Of a stretch of 64,000 bases of DNA, positions 8,138-17,258 are shown piece after piece. Every line of letters starts with the position of its first letter. Position 1 is the stretch's first letter. The notes beneath the pieces are model-generated. The model was not told the origin of the DNA. It did no database searches and worked only from the letters and a program-made list of their open reading frames with translations. A program made the position numbers and the translations under genes. Source of the DNA: Microbacterium aurum (GTDB lineage: Bacteria > Actinomycetota > Actinomycetes > Actinomycetales > Microbacteriaceae); NCBI RefSeq assembly GCF_016907815.1, contig NZ_JAFBCQ010000001.1, positions 1,674,001 through 1,738,000 on the forward strand, written 5' to 3'.

Positions 8138-8938
8138 TCAGGCGCCGTCCATGACGCGGCCGTCGAGCGCGCCAGCGGTCTGTTCCAGGAGCGTCGTGAG
8201 CTCTTGTGCAGCCTCTCGCAGAGGCACGCTCAGTTCACGAAGGCGAGCTTCGTCGAGCCGAGCCGTCGGCCCCGCGACACTCAACACTCCGGCGACCGAG
8301 TCGCCATCGAACACTGGCGCCGCCACGGACCCGATCCCGCGGGTATACATGTCTATCGCGATGGCATACCCCTGTTTGCGAGTGGTCTCCATGATTTCGC
8401 GGAGCTCGTCAATCGTCTGGGGAGCGTTCGGAGCGAAGTCTTCTCGCGAACCGATGCCCTGCTGCAGGATGCGGGTCAGTGCCTCCTGCTCAGGAATGAA
8501 GCTCATCCAGCCCAAACCTGTGGCCGAGCAGCTCAAGGTCACCGCGACGCCAGACTCGGGGTCGTAGCGAAGTCCGGAGCGCATGCCCTGGGCCTTCACC
8601 GCCCATACCATTGTGTTGTTGTCGGTGTCCACCATGGCGAGTCTTACCAGCTCTTGCGAGCGCTCGGCCAAGGAATCGAGGATCGGCTTCGACACACTCA
8701 CCAGGTCGTTCGCGGCCAGGTGGCGCAGACCCAGTGCGGCGATCTTGAGCCCGAGGGCGTAGTTCCCCATCTCGCCCTTCTGATGGACGAACCCCGCGTC
8801 GATGAGTTCGGCCAGGAGGCGATGAGCCGCGCTGCGGGGTATTACGAGCGTGTCGGCAATCTGATGCAGAGGGAGCCCGGCCTCTTTGCCAGCGAGCAAC
8901 TCCACGATGGAAAGCCCGCGTTCGAATGCACTGGCCAC
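8138..8938 (-). CDS. IclR-family transcriptional regulator (copy 1)
   Basis: 266 residues from the GTG at 8938, which has a GGGAGG ribosome-binding site six bases upstream; the longer frame to 9001 starts inside the promoter region and is less likely. Residues 1-60 form the winged helix (GLPLHQIADTLVIPRSAAHRLLAELIDAGFV), and the rest is the IclR effector-binding domain (RSGLRYDPESG, KQGYAIAIDMYTRGIGSVAAPVFDG). It is divergent from the aldehyde dehydrogenase operon, with the palindrome at 9005-9019 between them. IclR proteins commonly bind such sites near their own gene, so this is the best candidate regulator of the TGGAAT-N3-ATTCCA sites. Confidence 0.9.
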   Translation of the reverse strand: MASAFERGLSIVELLAGKEAGLPLHQIADTLVIPRSAAHRLLAELIDAGFVHQKGEMGNYALGLKIAALGLRHLAANDLVSVSKPILDSLAERSQELVRLAMVDTDNNTMVWAVKAQGMRSGLRYDPESGVAVTLSCSATGLGWMSFIPEQEALTRILQQGIGSREDFAPNAPQTIDELREIMETTRKQGYAIAIDMYTRGIGSVAAPVFDGDSVAGVLSVAGPTARLDEARLRELSVPLREAAQELTTLLEQTAGALDGRVMDGA

Positions 8939-9003
8939 ACTCAACCTCCCTCTTCTCGCCTCGACGGCGAGAGAATCTGCCGTAACGATAACACCGAACA
9001 AGA

Positions 9004-9032
9004 TTGGAATACCGTTCCAGAAGTGCTATGTT
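9004..9032 (+). promoter_or_regulatory. Promoter of the aldehyde dehydrogenase operon
   Basis: TTGGAA (9004-9009) and TATGTT (9027-9032) are 17 bases apart, about 31 bases before the ATG at 9064. The -35 hexamer overlaps the palindrome at 9005-9019, so operator binding would exclude sigma factor. Confidence 0.6.
9005..9019. promoter_or_regulatory. IclR-type 15-bp palindrome (site 3)
   Basis: TGGAATACCGTTCCA has one arm mismatch to the perfect palindrome. It lies between the IclR regulator gene and the aldehyde dehydrogenase operon and overlaps the -35 element of the latter. Confidence 0.72.
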
Positions 9033-9063
9033 GACCGAGGTCACGAGGAGTGAGGACCAGCCA

Positions 9064-10575
9064 ATGAGGGAGAGGACCGCCGTGAGCACAACATCAGAGG
9101 TTCGCAGTTACACGCATCTCATCGACGGGCGTTGGACGCCTGACGCCGGTGACTTCACGGAACGGCACAATCCCGCCAATGGTAAACTTGCGGGCCGCTA
9201 CGCTTCCGCGACCATCGACGACGCGGAAGCTGCAGTAGCCGGAGCGCGGGAAGCGTTCGATGACGGACGGTGGTCGAACATGGCTCCCATTGAGCGGGGC
9301 CGCATCCTCCTGCGCTGGGCGGAACTGATTCGCGCCAACAAGGAACGGCTCGCGCAGATCGAAGCAGCTGAGGTCGGAAAGCCGATTCGCATCGCCCGCG
9401 GTGACATTCAGGGCGCCATCGACCTCACCGAGTACGCCGGGACGTTGGCGTTCGAGATCCGGGGCGAGGCATACGACCGGGTGCACGGCGTGGACCTCGG
9501 CGTTGTCCTTCAAGAGCCGGTTGGCGTGGTTGCCGCCATCGTGCCGTGGAACTTCCCGGCCATCATCTACTCGCAGAAGGTCCCCTTCGCCCTCGCTGCT
9601 GGCTGCACCGTCGTCGTCAAGCCGGCCGAGCTCACCTCTGGAACAGCGCTGGAGATGTCCGCACTGGCACTCGAAGCCGGGGTGCCGGCAAACGTGGTGA
9701 ATGTGATCACGGGCAAAGGGTCGGTCATCGGCCAGTACCTTGCCGCGCACAAGGACATCGACTTTCTCTCCTTCACAGGGTCAACAGAGGTCTCGCACCA
9801 GATTGCTGCCACGGCGAGCAAGACCCACAAGCACCTGTCGTTCGAGCTGGGAGGAAAGGGCGCGACCATCGTTTTCGACGATGCGAACCTCGACGACGCC
9901 GTAGACGGGGTACTGTTCGGCGTCTACTACAACCAGGGAGAGACCTGCATTGCAGGCACCCGGTTGCTGGTGCAGGACACCATCGCGGATGAGTTTGTTG
10001 AGCGCCTCGCCCGCCGCGCAGAGAGCCTCCGTGTCGGGGACATCTTCGACGAGCGAACCGACATCGGCGCGATGATCAGCGAGTCCCACATGGAAACCGT
10101 GCTGTCGTACATCGCATCGGGGACCGAGAGCGGCGCGACGCTCGTTACCGGGGGTGAGCGTGTCGTGGTGGAGAGCGCAGAGGACGGCCTGTTCGTTGCG
10201 CCGACGATCCTCGACCACGTCGGCCCCGACCTGAAGGTCTTCCAGGAGGAGATCTTCGGTCCGGTTCTCGTGACTGCGCGCTTCTCAACGGACGCCGAGG
10301 CCATCGAGTTGGCCAACAACTCCGTGTACGGCCTCGCCAACGGGGTCTGGACGAAGAACATCGACCGTGCCATCCAGATGGGCCGCGCCCTGCGCAGCGG
10401 AACCGTGTGGATCAACACGGCCAACGATGGTTCCCCACAGTTGCCGTTCGGCGGCTACAAGGAGTCGGGCAACGCTCGCGAGAAGGGAAGGCGTGGACTC
10501 GAGGAGTACCTCGTGTCGAAGACCTTCCATGTTCACGTCGGTCCGCGCACGCCGTTCTACACGAATGAGAGCTGA
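9064..10575 (+). CDS. NAD(P)-dependent aldehyde dehydrogenase
   Basis: 503 residues from the ATG at 9064 (GAGG about nine bases upstream); a GTG at 9082 with GAGAGG six bases upstream is an equally good start. Hallmarks are VVAAIVPWNFP, FTGSTEVS for cofactor binding, FELGGKG with the general-base Glu, and QGETCIAG with the catalytic Cys. It oxidises an aldehyde to a carboxylic acid; the substrate is not evident. It is the first gene of a three-gene operon with two SDR genes and follows an operator-controlled promoter. Confidence 0.9.
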   Translation: MRERTAVSTTSEVRSYTHLIDGRWTPDAGDFTERHNPANGKLAGRYASATIDDAEAAVAGAREAFDDGRWSNMAPIERGRILLRWAELIRANKERLAQIEAAEVGKPIRIARGDIQGAIDLTEYAGTLAFEIRGEAYDRVHGVDLGVVLQEPVGVVAAIVPWNFPAIIYSQKVPFALAAGCTVVVKPAELTSGTALEMSALALEAGVPANVVNVITGKGSVIGQYLAAHKDIDFLSFTGSTEVSHQIAATASKTHKHLSFELGGKGATIVFDDANLDDAVDGVLFGVYYNQGETCIAGTRLLVQDTIADEFVERLARRAESLRVGDIFDERTDIGAMISESHMETVLSYIASGTESGATLVTGGERVVVESAEDGLFVAPTILDHVGPDLKVFQEEIFGPVLVTARFSTDAEAIELANNSVYGLANGVWTKNIDRAIQMGRALRSGTVWINTANDGSPQLPFGGYKESGNAREKGRRGLEEYLVSKTFHVHVGPRTPFYTNES

Positions 10576-11335
10576 GACGGTGACGGACGTTCGTCCTCTG
10601 CAGGATCGCGTCGTTCTGGTCACCGGCGGGGGGAGAGGCATCGGAGCTGCTATTGCTCTGGCCGCAGCCGACGCTGGGGCCAGGGTTGCAATCGCCGCTC
10701 GACACGAGCCGGTGGAGACCCGCGCACGGATCGAAGCGAACGGCGGCGAAGCGTTCTCGGTCGCCGGCGACGTTGCTGATGAAGAAGACGCCGAGCGAAT
10801 GGTCGAACAGACCGCAGCGCACTTCGGCACCGTGGATGTGCTCGTCAACAACGCGGCCCTTCTGGAAACCTCCCCGATCCTGGACACCGACATCGCCAGT
10901 TTCGACCGAGTCATGAACGCGAACGTTCGCGGCGTCTTCCTCATGATCCGTGCTGCCGGGCGGCGGATGGTGGATCAGCGCTACGGCGTCATCATCAACA
11001 TCGGCTCGGACCTCGCTGTGCGTGGACGCGCAGACTATGCCGCGTACGCAGCGAGCAAGGGCGCGGTGCTGCAGCTGACTCGGACCGCAGCCATCGAGCT
11101 CGGGACGCACGGGGTGCGGGTCGTGATGCTGTCCCCGGCCGTGACGAACACAGAGCTTGCCCGTCCCGCGCTCGAAGACCCGCAAACGCGTGCCGAGCTT
11201 CTGTCCAAAGGGACGCTGCAACGCATCAACGAGCCTGAAGACGTCGCGGCAGCTGCCGTGTTTCTCGCATCGTCCGCGGCCCGAACCGTGACCGGATGCA
11301 ATTGGCCCATCGACGCGGGCGTACTCGCGCGATAA
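10565..11335 (+). CDS. Short-chain dehydrogenase/reductase (SDR) 1
   Basis: 256 residues. TGGGRGIGAAIA is the Rossmann motif, NNAALL the structural motif, and the Ser-Tyr-Lys active site lies in INIGSDLAVRGRADYAAYAASKG. The ATG at 10565 overlaps the end of the aldehyde dehydrogenase gene by 11 bases; a GTG at 10580 is an alternative. It would oxidise or reduce an alcohol/ketone, probably in the same pathway as the neighbouring dehydrogenases. Confidence 0.88.
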   Translation: MRAETVTDVRPLQDRVVLVTGGGRGIGAAIALAAADAGARVAIAARHEPVETRARIEANGGEAFSVAGDVADEEDAERMVEQTAAHFGTVDVLVNNAALLETSPILDTDIASFDRVMNANVRGVFLMIRAAGRRMVDQRYGVIINIGSDLAVRGRADYAAYAASKGAVLQLTRTAAIELGTHGVRVVMLSPAVTNTELARPALEDPQTRAELLSKGTLQRINEPEDVAAAAVFLASSAARTVTGCNWPIDAGVLAR

Positions 11336-11361
11336 ATCTCACTGAAGAGAGGAAGAAGTAC

Positions 11362-12150
11362 ATGAGCAAGACACATGCAGAAGGACGCGTCGCCGTCATC
11401 ACCGGCGGGGGCCGGGGCGCGGGGCGGGCCATCGCACAGCGGCTGGCCGAGGACGGGTTCGATGTCGTGATTGGTGACGTCCGCACCGAGTCCGCGGACC
11501 AGGCCGCGCAGGAGATCGCGGCGTCGACCGGAGTGCGGGCGGCAGGTTTCTCCGTCGATGTTGCCTCGGCAGCATCCGTTGCGGAGTTCGTCGACAGCGT
11601 CGTCGAACGGTTCGGAACCATCGACGTTCTCATCAACAACGCGGGTGTCATCTCCATCCTCCCGCTTGAGCAGATCGACGAAGCCGAATGGGACCGCGTT
11701 CTCGACATCAACCTCAAGGGCCCGTACCTGCTCACTCGCGCCGCGCTGCCGCACCTCACATCCTCGGGATGGGGGCGCATCGTGAACATCGCGTCGGATG
11801 TGGGCAAGCGTGGTGAAGCCAACATCGCGCACTACTGCGCGTCCAAGTTCGGCGTCGTGGGACTGACCCAGGCGACGGGCGTTGAGCTCGCCCGCACGGG
11901 CGTCACGGTCAACGCCATCTGCCCGGCCATCATGAACACGGACATGATGAAGCAGATCGCGAAGGAAGGCGCCGCGCTGGACGGTGCTGATGTCAGCGAC
12001 ACGTTCAGCCACCTCCCCGACGTCGTACCCATGGGCCGCGCTACCGAGCCGACGGACATCGCGAATGTCGTGAGCTTCCTGTGCTCCGACGACGCCTCAT
12101 TCCTCACCGGGCAGTCTCTCAACGTCACCGGCGGCCGCTGGATGACCTGA
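11362..12150 (+). CDS. Short-chain dehydrogenase/reductase (SDR) 2
   Basis: 262 residues. The cofactor motif is TGGGRGAGRAIA; the active site is IASDVGKRGEANIAHYCASK. The ATG at 11362 has an AGAGAGGAAG ribosome-binding site, supporting this start over longer frames. The protein is only a distant relative of the preceding SDR, so the two probably handle different hydroxyl groups. It is the last gene of the operon; a hairpin terminator follows ten bases after its stop. Confidence 0.88.
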   Translation: MSKTHAEGRVAVITGGGRGAGRAIAQRLAEDGFDVVIGDVRTESADQAAQEIAASTGVRAAGFSVDVASAASVAEFVDSVVERFGTIDVLINNAGVISILPLEQIDEAEWDRVLDINLKGPYLLTRAALPHLTSSGWGRIVNIASDVGKRGEANIAHYCASKFGVVGLTQATGVELARTGVTVNAICPAIMNTDMMKQIAKEGAALDGADVSDTFSHLPDVVPMGRATEPTDIANVVSFLCSDDASFLTGQSLNVTGGRWMT

Positions 12151-12159
12151 CGCCCCGAA

Positions 12160-12195
12160 GGGGTGCTGCGGGCGGAGGCCTGCAGCACCCCTTTT
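12160..12195 (+). terminator. Rho-independent terminator after the ALDH-SDR-SDR operon
   Basis: A perfect 10-bp inverted repeat (12160-12169 with 12182-12191) has a 12-base loop and is followed by TTTT. It separates the dehydrogenase operon from the ABC transporter operon, which has its own promoter just downstream. Confidence 0.85.
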
Positions 12196-12207
12196 GCGGA
12201 CTAATTC

Positions 12208-12236
12208 TTGACTGGAATGTCATTCCAAGTTAGCCT
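12208..12236 (+). promoter_or_regulatory. Promoter of the sugar ABC transporter operon
   Basis: TTGACT (12208-12213) and TAGCCT (12231-12236) are exactly 17 bases apart. The spacer contains the perfect palindrome at 12213-12227, so a repressor bound there would sit between the two promoter elements. Confidence 0.7.
12213..12227. promoter_or_regulatory. IclR-type 15-bp palindrome (site 4, perfect)
   Basis: TGGAATGTCATTCCA is a perfect copy of the consensus, located in the promoter spacer. A second, degenerate copy, CAGAACACCATTCCA, lies at 12253-12267, 40 bases further on and possibly bound cooperatively. Confidence 0.78.
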
Positions 12237-12346
12237 GAACCTAGTTCGAAATCAGAACACCATTCCAGCAACGAGGAAGTTGCCCGCGGAGCGGGACGCC
12301 TTCCGAAGCCCGGACGCCGCCCACCGGCGAAGGAAAAAGGATCCCC

Positions 12347-13381
12347 ATGAGATCACCCGCTCAGGCGACGAAGACCGAGACCGTCGCCACCGCAAACTAC
12401 GCGGCGCGACAGGCGCCGGCAGGCCGCCCCACCGCAGGCAGCCTCAAGAACTTCGGACTGCGCTACGGCATGCTCACAGCATTCGTGGTCATGCTCATCA
12501 TCTTCCTCGTGACCAACGAGAGCTTCCGGCAACCGAACAACTTGCTGAACATCCTGCAGCAGAGCTCCATCATCGGGATCGTCGCGTGCGGTATGGCCGT
12601 CATGATCATCGCGGGTGGATTCGACCTCTCAGTCGGCGCTATTGGCGCGGCATCGACGATGGCGGGCGCTGCCATCATGACCGGAACCGGCTCCATCCCG
12701 TTGGGAGTCCTCGGCGGAATCGCCGTGGGCCTCGTCGCCGGTACCTTCAACGGTCTGCTCGTCTCCCGTGCCCGTATCACCCCGTTCGTGGCGACGCTCG
12801 GTAGCAGCACCATCATTCTCGGGATCATCTACGCGTCCACGAACGCTGCCCCGATCTCCGGTATCCCGCCCGAGTTCACACAGTTTGGTCTCGGGAAGAT
12901 CGCTGGGATCCCGATTCCCGCCATCGTCTTCGCCGGAGTCGCGCTGCTGATCTTCGTAGTCCTCAAATGGACGAAGATCGGCCACTACGTCTACGCCGTC
13001 GGTTCTAGTCGCGAGGCAAGCCGTCTGGCTGGTGTGCCGGTGCAGGGTGTGCTCCTGTTCACCTTCATCGTGGGCGGCACGCTCGCCGGACTGGCCGGGT
13101 TGGTTCTCCTCGGCCAGACCAGCATCGGCCAGCCGACGGCGGGCACCACGTGGCCACTCACCGCCATCGCGGCCGTGGTTGTCGGCGGCACACCTCTTCG
13201 GGGCGGCACCGGCGGAGTGCACTCCGCCGTCATCGGCACGCTCCTTCTGGGTGTCCTCGCTAACGCCCTCAATCTTTACGGCGTATCGCCGTATTGGCAG
13301 CCCGCAGTCACGGGAGCAGTCGTACTGCTCGCGGTCGGGGTTGACAGCTATCAGAGAAAGTCAAGTGGAGGTGTGGCATGA
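12347..13381 (+). CDS. CUT2-family sugar ABC transporter permease (RbsC-like)
   Basis: 344 residues, strongly hydrophobic with around nine or ten membrane segments, for example LTAFVVMLIIFLVTNESF and FAGVALLIFVVLKW. GMAVMIIAGGFDLSVGAIGA is the conserved signature of ribose/galactose-type (CUT2) permeases. It starts with ATG at 12347 and its end overlaps the solute-binding protein gene (ATGA). With that protein and the double ATPase it forms a complete importer for a monosaccharide-like or cyclitol-like compound. Confidence 0.92.
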   Translation: MRSPAQATKTETVATANYAARQAPAGRPTAGSLKNFGLRYGMLTAFVVMLIIFLVTNESFRQPNNLLNILQQSSIIGIVACGMAVMIIAGGFDLSVGAIGAASTMAGAAIMTGTGSIPLGVLGGIAVGLVAGTFNGLLVSRARITPFVATLGSSTIILGIIYASTNAAPISGIPPEFTQFGLGKIAGIPIPAIVFAGVALLIFVVLKWTKIGHYVYAVGSSREASRLAGVPVQGVLLFTFIVGGTLAGLAGLVLLGQTSIGQPTAGTTWPLTAIAAVVVGGTPLRGGTGGVHSAVIGTLLLGVLANALNLYGVSPYWQPAVTGAVVLLAVGVDSYQRKSSGGVA

Positions 13382-14358
13382 CAACGAAGTTTGCAAAGCG
13401 GCTGGCCGCTATCGGAATCTTCACCACAGCAGTTGCCCTGTCCGTCGCGGGTTGCGCGTCCGGAGGAGCTTCGCCCGAAGGCTCAGCGGGCGGCGATGAG
13501 TCTTACGACATCGGTGTTCTCGTGTTCGACACGACCGTTCCCTACATGACCCCGATGGTCGCGGGGGAGAAGCAGGCGGCCGAGGACCTGGGCGTCACGG
13601 TGGACGTCCAGAACGGACAGGGAGACCTCGCGCAGCAGATCGCGATCATCCAGCAGTTCGTCGCCCAGGGCAAGGATGCTCTCGTCGTGACCACGTCCGA
13701 CGGGGTCGGGATCGTTCCGGCACTCCAGGCAGCTCATGAGGCAGGCATCCCGGTCATCGCCAACAACACCGTCATCGAGGACGACAAGGTCATCACCTAC
13801 GTCGGATCCGACAACGTGACGTTCGGCAAGACCATGGCCGACGCAGTCTGCGAGGAACTCGGCGGGAAGGGCAAGATCGCCGTCATCCTGGGCATCCTCG
13901 GTTCGTCGCCGCAGTTGGACCGACAGACCGGTCTGAACGATGGCATCAAGGAGAAGTGCCCGGATGTGGAGATCCTCGCCGAGCAGACCGCCAACTGGGA
14001 CAACGCGCAGGCGCTCACCGTCGGCCAGGACTTCCTCAACCGATTCGGACCGGGCGAGATCGACATGATTGTCGACCAGGGTCCCGAGGGAATCGCTCCG
14101 GCCCAGTGGGCTCACGAGAACGGCCGTGACGATGTGAAATGGATCGTCGGCGACATCCCGAAGGCGGTCGCGCCCGGCATCGAAAGCGGCTTGATCGACG
14201 TAGCCATCTGGCAGGACCCGTACGAGCAGGGCTACAAGTCGGTGGAAGACGCCGTCAACTGGCTCCGCGGAGACAAGGACAAGGTCCCCCAGCCGCGCGA
14301 CTACAGCAAGAACGAAATCATCACGAAGGACGACCTGGGCGACATCGAGCCCTACTGA
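13378..14358 (+). CDS. Sugar ABC transporter substrate-binding lipoprotein
   Basis: 326 residues. A signal peptide (AIGIFTTAVALSVAGC) ends in the lipobox VAGC with Cys26, so the mature protein is lipid-anchored outside the membrane. The remainder is a periplasmic-binding-protein type 1 fold (YDIGVLVFDTTVPYMTPMVAGEKQAA, VANNTV-like and VGSDNVTFGKTMAD). The ligand is unknown; CUT2 binding proteins take ribose, xylose, inositols and related compounds. It lies between the permease and ATPase genes of the same importer. Confidence 0.92.
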   Translation: MTTKFAKRLAAIGIFTTAVALSVAGCASGGASPEGSAGGDESYDIGVLVFDTTVPYMTPMVAGEKQAAEDLGVTVDVQNGQGDLAQQIAIIQQFVAQGKDALVVTTSDGVGIVPALQAAHEAGIPVIANNTVIEDDKVITYVGSDNVTFGKTMADAVCEELGGKGKIAVILGILGSSPQLDRQTGLNDGIKEKCPDVEILAEQTANWDNAQALTVGQDFLNRFGPGEIDMIVDQGPEGIAPAQWAHENGRDDVKWIVGDIPKAVAPGIESGLIDVAIWQDPYEQGYKSVEDAVNWLRGDKDKVPQPRDYSKNEIITKDDLGDIEPY

Positions 14359-14386
14359 TCCATTCACCACTTGAGGAAGGACTTCC

Positions 14387-15997
14387 GTGGACGCGACAGT
14401 TGCATCCGCCGGCGCATCCACCGCGCCCGGCTCCCGGTCTGACAACACCGGGAGCCGGGGGCGCGGGGAAGCAGCCCTGGTCATGGACCAGATCACGAAG
14501 GACTTCCCAGGTGGGCGAGTTCTGCATGGCGTGGACTTCGCAGTCCAGCCGGGCGAGGTGCATGCCCTTGTCGGGGAGAACGGCGCCGGTAAGTCCACCT
14601 TGATGAAGATCCTCGCCGGCCTATACCCCGACTACGGCGGCGAAATCGCTGTTGCCGGCGACCTTGTCTCGATGACCTCGCCCCGCAAGGCGCTCGACGA
14701 GGGCATCGCGGTCATCTACCAGGAGTTCGCGCTCGCCCCCGACCTGACCGTCGGCGAGAACATCGCTCTCGGACGTGAGCCCTCGCTCGGGGTGCCGGGC
14801 TCCATCAGCCACCGGAAGCTCACCCGCAGATCCGCGGAAGACGCGAAGTCTCTGGGCATCGACCTCCCCATCGATACTCCGGTCGGCTTGCTCGGTGTCG
14901 GCGATCAGCAGCTGACTGAAATCGTGAAGGCTGTGTCCCGCAAGGCGCGAGTCCTCGTGATGGACGAGCCCACAGCTCGCCTGTCGTCCGAAGAGCGAGA
15001 CCGACTGTTCAGCATCATTCGAGGCCTGGCTGACCGGGGTGTCGCCATCGTGTACATCTCCCACTTTCTCGAGGAGATCTTCTCGGTCGCGACCCGGGTC
15101 ACGGTTTTGCGCGACGGTCATCTGGTGGCCTCGCAGCCACTGGCAGACCTAACGGTTCACGAGCTCGCGCGCCTCATGGTCGGGGACAAGTTCCGCGAAA
15201 TCGAGATCAGCGCGCGACAGAACCTCGAGTCCACGGACATCGACCGCGAGGTCGCGCTCGTCGTAGACGGATTGACCGTGGACGGTGTGTTCGACCCCGT
15301 GGACTTCACACTGCACCGGGGCGAGGTGCTCGGCTTCGCCGGCCTGCAAGGATCGGGCCGCACCGACCTGGCCCGGGCAATCGTCGGCGAGAGCGAATCC
15401 CGCAGGCGAGGGCGAATCGAGACCAAGACGTTCCGGGGCCTCCCCAACAGCCCCAAGAAGGCGCTATCCGCGGGCATCCTGATGCTGCCCGCGAACCGCA
15501 AGACGGAAGGCATCCTCAGCACCCGTCCAATCGCGGAGAATGTCGCAGTCGCAGCGCTCTCCCGCGGATTGAGCCGATTCGGGTTCGTACGGACTCGCCT
15601 GCGCCGCCAGAGGGTGGCAGACCTCATGGACCGCTTCGCTGTCCGACCCCGTGACCCGCGGGTCGAGATCAGCGCTCTCAGCGGCGGCAACCAGCAGAAG
15701 GCGCTGTTCGCCCGGGCGACAGCGGCGGACGCGGCCGTCCTGATCCTCGACCAGCCGACGGCCGGCGTAGACGTGGGGGCGACGGTCGAGCTGTATGACC
15801 AGGTCGATGCGCTGACGAAATCGGGTGTGTCCGTCATCCTGATCTCTGACGACCTGACCGAACTGCTCCGACTCTCTGACCGCATCGTGCTGATGAAGGA
15901 AGGGCGAGCGGGTGAGCCCCGTCTCGCTGGCGAGTACGACCGGGCTAGCCTGCTTGCAGCAATCACTGGGGATGCCCCGTCGGAGGAGATCGAATGA
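14387..15997 (+). CDS. Sugar ABC transporter ATPase with two nucleotide-binding domains (RbsA/MglA-like)
   Basis: 536 residues. The first ATPase domain has Walker A GENGAGKST near residue 65 and Walker B RVLVMDEPT; the second domain keeps LSGGNQQK and LILDQPT but has the degenerate Walker A region typical of this family. The GTG start at 14387 has an AGGAAGG ribosome-binding site. It powers the importer formed with the two preceding genes. Its stop overlaps the Gfo/Idh gene start (ATGA), so the downstream enzymes are co-expressed with uptake. Confidence 0.93.
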   Translation: MDATVASAGASTAPGSRSDNTGSRGRGEAALVMDQITKDFPGGRVLHGVDFAVQPGEVHALVGENGAGKSTLMKILAGLYPDYGGEIAVAGDLVSMTSPRKALDEGIAVIYQEFALAPDLTVGENIALGREPSLGVPGSISHRKLTRRSAEDAKSLGIDLPIDTPVGLLGVGDQQLTEIVKAVSRKARVLVMDEPTARLSSEERDRLFSIIRGLADRGVAIVYISHFLEEIFSVATRVTVLRDGHLVASQPLADLTVHELARLMVGDKFREIEISARQNLESTDIDREVALVVDGLTVDGVFDPVDFTLHRGEVLGFAGLQGSGRTDLARAIVGESESRRRGRIETKTFRGLPNSPKKALSAGILMLPANRKTEGILSTRPIAENVAVAALSRGLSRFGFVRTRLRRQRVADLMDRFAVRPRDPRVEISALSGGNQQKALFARATAADAAVLILDQPTAGVDVGATVELYDQVDALTKSGVSVILISDDLTELLRLSDRIVLMKEGRAGEPRLAGEYDRASLLAAITGDAPSEEIE

Positions 15998-16947
15998 ACG
16001 TTCCCGCACCCGTTCGCGTGGGCCTGGTCGGAGCTGGCCCCTGGGCTGAACAGGTACACGCGCCCATGCTCGCAGCCGGGCCAGAGACAGAGTTGGTCGG
16101 CGTATGGACACGGCGCCCAGAAGCGGCCACGGAGTTGGCTGCTCGATGGGGTGTCCCGGCGTTCCCGTCGTACGAGGCCCTCCTCGACGCCTGCGAAGCC
16201 GTCGCGTTCGCAGTACCCCCGGCCGTTCAGGCGGAGTTCGCCGCAACGGCCGCGCGAGCAGGCCGCGGCGTCCTTCTCGAGAAGCCCATTGCTGAGACGC
16301 TCGAGGACGCTGCTGAGTTGGTCCAAATCATCGAGGACGCAGGCGTCGCATCGGTTGTCACCTTGACCTACCGGTACGCGGCGAAAGTCAGAGAGTTCGT
16401 GGCCGAGGCGCAGCGGCACACGTTCCGTGGGGGCCGCGCTCTCTTCCTCACCAACGCCTACCTGGGCGGCCCCTTCGCCACGCCATGGCGCCTCGCCAAG
16501 GGCTCCATCCTCGATATCGGTCCGCATGCCATCGACCTGCTGCAGACCACTATCAGCACTGTCGAAGCGGTGACCGCCGTACACGGCAGCAAGGAGTGGA
16601 CAGCGGTGACCTTGGAACACGCCGGGGGCGCAGTCTCACAGGTCTCGCTGTGCTCGCATGTCGCGGCAGACCCACTCCGGATCGAGGTAGGGCTGTTCAA
16701 CGAAGAGGTCATCAGGGAGCTGGACGTGATCCCCGCGATGGGCGGCATCTATGGCGAGGCGCTTCTCGGAGGCACTCGCCTGCTCGCCGATGCCGAGGCG
16801 TTCGGATCCCTGCGTGCGGAGTTCGCAGAAGCCGTCCGCAGTGGGCAGCCGCATGAACTCGACGCTCGGTACGGGCTGCACCTGCAGCGCGTCGTCGTCG
16901 CCGCAGTACAGAGCATCAACACCGGAGAGAGAGTCGCAATTCAATGA
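15994..16947 (+). CDS. Gfo/Idh/MocA-family oxidoreductase
   Basis: 317 residues. VGLVGAGPWAEQVHAPML is the NAD(P)-binding motif and LLEKPIAETLED contains the conserved EKP. ILDIGPHAIDLL matches the substrate-site helix with Asp and His typical of sugar and cyclitol dehydrogenases. It overlaps both neighbours by four bases, placing it firmly in the transporter operon, so it probably acts early on the imported compound. Confidence 0.87.
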   Translation: MNVPAPVRVGLVGAGPWAEQVHAPMLAAGPETELVGVWTRRPEAATELAARWGVPAFPSYEALLDACEAVAFAVPPAVQAEFAATAARAGRGVLLEKPIAETLEDAAELVQIIEDAGVASVVTLTYRYAAKVREFVAEAQRHTFRGGRALFLTNAYLGGPFATPWRLAKGSILDIGPHAIDLLQTTISTVEAVTAVHGSKEWTAVTLEHAGGAVSQVSLCSHVAADPLRIEVGLFNEEVIRELDVIPAMGGIYGEALLGGTRLLADAEAFGSLRAEFAEAVRSGQPHELDARYGLHLQRVVVAAVQSINTGERVAIQ

Positions 16948-17246
16948 GTGTCCTGCACAACGTCCTGATCCGCTGGGCCCCGGAAACACCGGCCGCGCAC
17001 CGAGACCGCGCGCGCGGGATCGCACGTGGTCTCGCCCAGCGCATCGTGGGAATCGAGTGGTTGGTAGAGGGGCCGAGCGTCAGCCCCGAGGGACTCGAGG
17101 ACGGGTTCGACTACGCACTGTCAATGTCGTTCACCGATGAGGCGGCGCGGGACAACTATCTTCCGCACCCCGCACATCAGGAACTCGTCGCCCTGTTCGC
17201 GGACGGTGCGATTGAGAAGGTCGTCGTCTACGACCTTGTCGCCTGA
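16944..17246 (+). CDS. Dabb (stress-responsive A/B barrel) domain protein
   Basis: 100 residues with the Dabb ferredoxin-like pattern: N-terminal VLHNVLIRWAPET and C-terminal YLPHPAHQELVALF. Dabb proteins are small dimeric barrels found as partners or catalysts (cyclases, decarboxylases, lyases) in catabolic clusters; the role here is unknown. It is translationally coupled to the upstream Gfo/Idh gene. Confidence 0.8.
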   Translation: MSVLHNVLIRWAPETPAAHRDRARGIARGLAQRIVGIEWLVEGPSVSPEGLEDGFDYALSMSFTDEAARDNYLPHPAHQELVALFADGAIEKVVVYDLVA

Positions 17247-17258
17247 TTGCGACGACCG

